From assembly GCA_964412385.1 (NCBI GenBank), contig CAYPOV010000163.1:1-10381 (forward strand): DNA of 10,381 nucleotides, in the 5' to 3' direction. The DNA comes from JBGSYN01 sp964412385. GTDB lineage: Bacteria; Pseudomonadota; Alphaproteobacteria; Geminicoccales; Geminicoccaceae. The position numbers and the translations under genes are program-made. The notes under the pieces are model-generated. The model was not told the DNA's origin and made no database searches. It saw only the letters and a list, made by a program, of their open reading frames with translations. How positions within the stretch are numbered: the stretch's first letter is position 1; every line of letters begins with the position of its first letter. Below are positions 7,274 to 10,381 of this stretch, piece by piece.

Positions 7274-7293
7274 GATCGGAACTCCTACCGATC
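7274..7293 (-). terminator. Possible weak terminator or stem-loop after the enoyl-CoA hydratase gene
   Basis: GATCGG and CCGATC pair over 6 bp around an 8-nt loop, beginning 2 bp after the TAG stop of the upstream gene (minus strand). The downstream minus sequence GAATTGATGTTTCTT is only loosely T-rich, so efficient intrinsic termination is doubtful. Confidence 0.35.
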
Positions 7294-7295
7294 AG

Positions 7296-8069
7296 CTATC
7301 GATTGACAAAGTTGGGGCTGCGCTTTTCGCTGAACGCAGCCATGCCTTCACTACGATCAGCCGTCGCAAAGGTCGCATAGAACGCACGGCGCTCGAAACG
7401 GATCCCTTCCGCTAACGTTGTTTCGTAAGCTGTGTTCACCGCCTCTTTGGCCATGCTGACGATCGGCTGTGACTTTTCTGCAATGGTCTCGCCCAGTTTG
7501 ACCGCCTCGTCGATCAAATCGTCAAGCGGCACGACACGTGCCACGAGGTTGGCGCGCTCGGCGTCATTCGCATCCATCATCCTGCCGGTGAGAATCATCT
7601 CCATAGCCTTGGATTTGCCGATAGCGCGGGTCAATCTTTGGGTTCCGCCGACACCCGGAATGGTGCCGAGATTAATCTCCGGCTGACCAAATTTTGCGTT
7701 TTCAGCTGCCACGATGATATCGCACATCATGGCGAGTTCGCATCCACCGCCCAAAGCGTAGCCGGAGACCGCAGCAATGATCGGCTTTCGATGGCGGGCG
7801 ATAGCGCTCCAGGGAGCGATAAAGTCGGAGAGGTAGGCTTCGGAGAAATCCTTCTCCATCATTTGCTTGATGTCCGCGCCGGCCGCAAAGGCCTTTTCTG
7901 AGCCGGTGATAATCATGGCGGCGACTTCTGGATCATCGTCAAATCCGACCAGAGCGGACTCAATCTCATCGATGATCTGATTGTTCAAGGCGTTCATCGC
8001 TTGCGGACGATTGAGTCTGATCAGACCAACCGGTCCACGTCGTTCTACAAGGATGAGTTCATAAGCCAT
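7296..8069 (-). CDS. Enoyl-CoA hydratase (crotonase family)
   Basis: The predicted reaction is hydration of a trans-2-enoyl-CoA to the 3-hydroxyacyl-CoA, as in fatty-acid beta-oxidation. The 257-aa product has the full short-chain crotonase plan. AFAAGADIKQM at 60-70 and GYALGGGCELAM at 103-114 form the oxyanion-hole region. The two catalytic glutamates are both present: Glu111 (GGGCEL) and Glu131 (QPEINLGTIPGVGGTQRL). The C-terminus FSEKRSPNFVNR matches the family ending. Possession of both Glu residues favours a true hydratase over an isomerase or other crotonase; the physiological substrate cannot be read from sequence. The ATG at 8069 is preceded by AGGAG (8076-8080) with a 6-nt spacer. 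The gene's place between mutM and rpsT is a common alphaproteobacterial arrangement rather than a beta-oxidation cluster. Confidence 0.93.
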   Translation of the reverse strand: MAYELILVERRGPVGLIRLNRPQAMNALNNQIIDEIESALVGFDDDPEVAAMIITGSEKAFAAGADIKQMMEKDFSEAYLSDFIAPWSAIARHRKPIIAAVSGYALGGGCELAMMCDIIVAAENAKFGQPEINLGTIPGVGGTQRLTRAIGKSKAMEMILTGRMMDANDAERANLVARVVPLDDLIDEAVKLGETIAEKSQPIVSMAKEAVNTAYETTLAEGIRFERRAFYATFATADRSEGMAAFSEKRSPNFVNR

Positions 8070-8075
8070 AATGGT

Positions 8076-8080
8076 CTCCT
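8076..8080 (-). promoter_or_regulatory. Strong ribosome-binding site of the enoyl-CoA hydratase gene
   Basis: AGGAG (within AGAGGAG) on the minus strand, 6 nt from the ATG at 8067-8069. It supports independent, efficient initiation. Confidence 0.75.
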
Positions 8081-8081
8081 C

Positions 8082-8234
8082 TTATGCCGAAGAGCTGGGA
8101 CTGCAATTCTGTGCAACTGATCGTTGGTGATTGGCTTCGGCGCTTGCCCTTGGAGAAGAGCGCGGTCGTTTAACACCACCCAACGCGGAGGCGTAAAGCG
8201 CCAATTCCAAAGCCACGCCGACCAGCGATGTCAT
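8082..8234 (-). CDS. Possible 50-codon ORF coupled to mutM (doubtful)
   Basis: An ATG at 8232-8234 overlaps the mutM TGA as ATGA and opens a 50-codon frame that ends at TAA 8082-8084, right at the ribosome-binding site of the next gene. It therefore fills the whole mutM-hydratase gap. The translation starts MTSLVGVALELALYASALGG, a moderately hydrophobic stretch, and then turns into an Arg/Ser/Ala-rich tail. I recognise no family. Spacing and overlap are what one expects of a coupled small gene, but a 50-codon frame in GC-rich DNA can occur by chance, and the second half has no clear codon bias. It may simply be an intergenic region. Confidence 0.2.
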   Translation of the reverse strand: MTSLVGVALELALYASALGGVKRPRSSPRASAEANHQRSVAQNCSPSSSA

Positions 8235-8240
8235 CGCTGG
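8222..8240. repeat. 19-bp palindrome over the mutM stop codon
   Basis: CCAGCGATG (8222-8230) and CATCGCTGG (8232-8240) are perfect inverted 9-mers around a single central base. It covers the last two codons and the TGA of mutM. As RNA it would form a stem of about 7-8 bp, but no T-run follows on the minus strand, so it is not a classical terminator. It may stabilise the mutM mRNA end, weakly terminate, or be a binding site. Confidence 0.45.
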
Positions 8241-9046
8241 CAGAATGAGCAATAGTAGGTGGCACGCGAGCCTTGGACGATTTTCTTGATCTTTCGGCCA
8301 CATTGGAGGCACGGCTGCCCGGCACGAGCATAAACGGCAAACTGACTTTGAAAATTGCCGAGTTCGCCACTTGCTTGAACATAGTCTCTCAAGCTCGAAC
8401 CGCCAGCGTCAATTGCCTTAAGGAGCACGTGTCGGATCGCTTCCGCCAATTTTTCGGCTCTGGATCGGCTCAGAGAGCCCGTCATTCTTTGTGGCGAGAG
8501 TCTAGCAAGATAGAGCGCTTCCGAAGCGTAGATGTTGCCAACACCGACGATGATGGTCTGGTTCATGAGCGCCGTCTTGAGCGCGAGATTTCGTCCGGAA
8601 AGCGCAGTCCGAAGCGCGGCACCGCTGAACTCCCCTGAAAGAGGCTCCAACCCAAGGTGACGGAACCAGCGATGAACGTTGAGCTCGGAGGTTTTGCAGA
8701 GATCGAGCATGCCGAATCGACGCGGGTCGACGAATCGCAGAACCGTACCGTTATCGAATGCGAAGGTGAGATGTTCGTGGATCCCTTGTTCTTCGCTGCC
8801 AAACAATAATCGCCCCGACATTCCGAGGTGTAGAACGAGGGTTTCGTTTCCGTCGAGGGAAATGAGAATGTACTTGGCACGTCGCGAAAAACCCTCGATC
8901 CGTCGATGCTTCAGTCGTTGCACGAGGTTCTCCGGCAACGGAAATCTCAGATCGGGTCTTCGTTGTACAATTGTCGCGAACCGACAATTGCTTATGCGTG
9001 CTCTTAGAGCGCGCATGGTTGTCTCGACTTCGGGGAGCTCCGGCAC
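8231..9046 (-). CDS. mutM: Formamidopyrimidine-DNA glycosylase (Fpg/MutM)
   Basis: This bifunctional glycosylase/AP-lyase removes 8-oxoguanine and formamidopyrimidines. The 271-aa product begins MPELPEVET: Pro2 is the catalytic nucleophile once Met is removed, and Glu3 is the acid residue. Lys58 (RRAKYI) matches the conserved lysine. The void-filling triad is present as Met76 (HLGMSGRL) and Arg109/Phe111 (DPRRFG). The helix-two-turn-helix has VGVGNIYASEALYLA near 167-181. The C-terminal zinc finger is C246-x2-C249-x16-C266-x2-C269 with the conserved Arg at 261. The start is GTG (9044-9046), fixed by the invariant N-terminus; no strong Shine-Dalgarno sequence is visible. The gene is divergent from ubiE across 111 bp. 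Confidence 0.97.
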   Translation of the reverse strand: MPELPEVETTMRALRARISNCRFATIVQRRPDLRFPLPENLVQRLKHRRIEGFSRRAKYILISLDGNETLVLHLGMSGRLLFGSEEQGIHEHLTFAFDNGTVLRFVDPRRFGMLDLCKTSELNVHRWFRHLGLEPLSGEFSGAALRTALSGRNLALKTALMNQTIIVGVGNIYASEALYLARLSPQRMTGSLSRSRAEKLAEAIRHVLLKAIDAGGSSLRDYVQASGELGNFQSQFAVYARAGQPCLQCGRKIKKIVQGSRATYYCSFCQR

Positions 9047-9089
9047 GATGTTCTGGGCTCAACTGTAAGGGCGCAAGGGTCTTCGGGCC

Positions 9090-9109
9090 GTCGGCGCGAT
9101 TTCGCCGAC
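9090..9109. repeat. GC-rich inverted repeat in the mutM-ubiE divergent region
   Basis: GTCGGCG (9090-9096) and CGCCGAC (9103-9109) are a perfect 7-bp inverted repeat around CGATTT. It lies midway between the two divergent start codons, 43 bp from mutM and 48 bp from ubiE. No T-run follows on either strand. Position suggests an operator or a leader hairpin; no regulator is identified. Confidence 0.4.
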
Positions 9110-9137
9110 AATAGCTGTGAAGGATGAGCCGTCCACG
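9110..9137 (-). promoter_or_regulatory. Weak candidate promoter for mutM
   Basis: On the minus strand TGGACG (4/6 to TTGACA) and TATTGT (4/6 to TATAAT) are spaced by 16 bp. A transcript would start near 9100, at the inverted repeat. The match is modest and could be chance. Confidence 0.25.
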
Positions 9138-9157
9138 CAAGATCAAGATTGAATGGA

Positions 9158-9955
9158 ATGATGCCCAAAGAAGTAGAGCCGCAGAGTGGAGCGCAAAAAG
9201 TCGTAGCAGCGGAAAGGCTGGCAGGTAGTTTTGGCTTCCAGGATGTAGCGCCGGAGCGAAAAGCGGGCCTCGTACGTGGTGTGTTCGACAGCGTTGCCGG
9301 CAAGTACGATCTCATGAACGATCTCATGAGCCTCGGTATTCATCGGCTGTGGAAAGCGGCGTTGATCGACTGGATGGCACCGCAGCCGGGGCTCGATTAT
9401 CTCGATGTCGCAGGCGGCACGGGCGATATCGCCAAGCTCATCTTGGAGCGCTTGAGCGGCAAAGCGGATATGACCATTCTGGATGTTAATGCCTCAATGC
9501 TCGAGAAAGGCAGGGACCGGGCAATCGACAATGGGTGGTATCGTGACGTCACATGGGTCGTCGGTGATGCCGAGCGCCTTCCGTTTCCCTCGAACAGCTT
9601 CGACGTTTACACAATCGCTTTCGGTATACGAAACGTGACCCACATCGAGAGCGTTATTGCAGAAGGGCATCGCGTTCTTCGCCCCGGTGGCCGGTTCATG
9701 TGCCTTGAATTCAGCACCGTCACCTTGCCGATATTGAGCGACCTTTACGACACCTATTCATTCAAGGTGCTACCCAACCTTGGACACTGGGTCGCCCGAG
9801 ACCGCGACGCCTATCAATACCTTGCGGAGAGCATCAGGCGATTTCCAGACCAGAGCACTTTCGTCAATCTCATCGCCTCTCAGGGTTTCTCTCAAATTCG
9901 CTTTCGCAATCTGTCCGGGGGAATCGCAGCAATTCATTCGGCTTGGCGGACCTAG
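9158..9955 (+). CDS. ubiE: Ubiquinone/menaquinone biosynthesis C-methyltransferase UbiE
   Basis: UbiE uses S-adenosylmethionine to methylate the benzoquinone ring in ubiquinone synthesis (and demethylmenaquinone where present). Numbered from the ATG at 9158 (265 aa), the family opening GVFDSVAGKYDLMNDLMSLG lies at 41-60. The Rossmann SAM-binding motif LDVAGGTGDI is at 82-91, with Asp109 (ILDVN) as the ribose-contacting acid. GDAERLPFP is at 136-144 and FGIRNV at 155-160. The UbiE-specific ending YQYLAESIRRFPDQ and LSGGIAAIHSAWR are intact. A TTG three codons upstream (9149) and an ATG one codon downstream (9161) are alternative starts; GGA lies just before the 9158 ATG, with no strong site elsewhere. 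ubiB follows after 6 bp, so the two form an operon. Confidence 0.96.
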   Translation: MMPKEVEPQSGAQKVVAAERLAGSFGFQDVAPERKAGLVRGVFDSVAGKYDLMNDLMSLGIHRLWKAALIDWMAPQPGLDYLDVAGGTGDIAKLILERLSGKADMTILDVNASMLEKGRDRAIDNGWYRDVTWVVGDAERLPFPSNSFDVYTIAFGIRNVTHIESVIAEGHRVLRPGGRFMCLEFSTVTLPILSDLYDTYSFKVLPNLGHWVARDRDAYQYLAESIRRFPDQSTFVNLIASQGFSQIRFRNLSGGIAAIHSAWRT

Positions 9956-9961
9956 TCACTG

Positions 9962-10381
9962 ATGTTGCGAAGCCTGCGCAATATCGCGCGAGCCCTAGGG
10001 GTCCTGCATAGTCTGGCTCGGCACGATGCTTTTTTCATCTTCGAGGAAATCCCGGCGCTCAAGCCTTTTCTGCGCCCGATGCATTGGTTTCTCCATCGCC
10101 GGAGGGAGGGGCGTCCGGGGCAACGCTTGGCGCGTGCGCTTTCCGAGATGGGGCCGAGCTTTATCAAGCTCGGTCAAAGCCTTGCGACGCGCGCGGATCT
10201 ACTTGGCAATGATATCGCCGAAGATCTTTCGACACTTCAGGATCGGCTTCCGCCTTTCGATTTCGAGATTGTCCGAGAGACCATCGAAACGGAGTTCGAG
10301 CGACCTCTGAGTGCTCTTTACGTAAAATTTGATCGAACACCCGTGGCGGCGGCATCGATCGCCCAGGTTCACTATGCGACA
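9962..10381 (+). CDS. ubiB: Ubiquinone biosynthesis kinase-like protein UbiB, 5' part
   Basis: UbiB is an atypical kinase-like (ABC1/AarF/COQ8) ATPase needed for ubiquinone synthesis in bacteria and mitochondria. The frame opens at ATG 9962-9964 and stays open for 140 codons to the window end. The visible part contains the defining KxGQ motif as KLGQ (Lys69-Gln72) within MGPSFIKLGQSLATRADLL. It also contains the family's Ala-rich loop AAASIAQVH near 129-137, which replaces a normal Gly-rich loop. The rest of the kinase fold and the expected C-terminal membrane segments are outside the window. The 6-bp gap to ubiE indicates co-transcription, the usual ubiE-ubiB pairing. Confidence 0.95.
   Translation, partial: MLRSLRNIARALGVLHSLARHDAFFIFEEIPALKPFLRPMHWFLHRRREGRPGQRLARALSEMGPSFIKLGQSLATRADLLGNDIAEDLSTLQDRLPPFDFEIVRETIETEFERPLSALYVKFDRTPVAAASIAQVHYAT

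Noticed and set aside
8191..8202. GGCG-TAAAG-CGCC hairpin in the mutM-hydratase gap
   Set aside because: A 4-bp stem without a T-run is too short to support as a terminator or operator.

Overview
This window is a housekeeping chromosome segment of an alphaproteobacterium. The evidence is the gene order gyrB, recF, dnaN, dnaA, rpsT, enoyl-CoA hydratase, mutM on the minus strand, facing ubiE and ubiB on the plus strand. That order is typical of the class, and the DnaA, UbiE and GyrB sequences look alphaproteobacterial. Coding parts are GC-rich (sample lines of gyrB count at about 60 to 65%). I cannot name the order or genus from sequence alone.

Layout. Positions 1-115 hold the 5' end of a probable lipoprotein gene coupled to the gyrB stop. 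Then, reading the minus strand in reverse, come gyrB (112-2541), recF (2525-3682), dnaN (3695-4816), a 155-bp gap with an AT-rich stem-loop, and dnaA (4972-6387 or 6435). A gap of about 465 bp that is clearly less GC-rich (about 46% over 6481-6840 by my count) separates dnaA from rpsT. rpsT (6902-7177) has its own promoter, a UUG start and a strong intrinsic terminator. An enoyl-CoA hydratase gene (7296-8069) and mutM (8231-9046) follow. The 111-bp region 9047-9157 is divergent and contains a GC-rich inverted repeat. Rightward from it run ubiE (9158-9955) and ubiB (from 9962, cut by the window end).

Functionally, dnaA, dnaN, recF and gyrB supply chromosome initiation, the sliding clamp, gap repair and supercoiling. 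The dnaN-recF-gyrB-lipoprotein genes are so tightly packed that they are probably co-transcribed. mutM repairs oxidised guanine. ubiE and ubiB form a ubiquinone-synthesis operon.

I see no mobile element, CRISPR array, rRNA or tRNA, and no sign of a new multi-gene system. The points worth a second look are small: non-coding repeats upstream of dnaA, palindromes around mutM, a possible 50-codon ORF coupled to mutM, the UUG start of rpsT, and the doubtful dnaA start.
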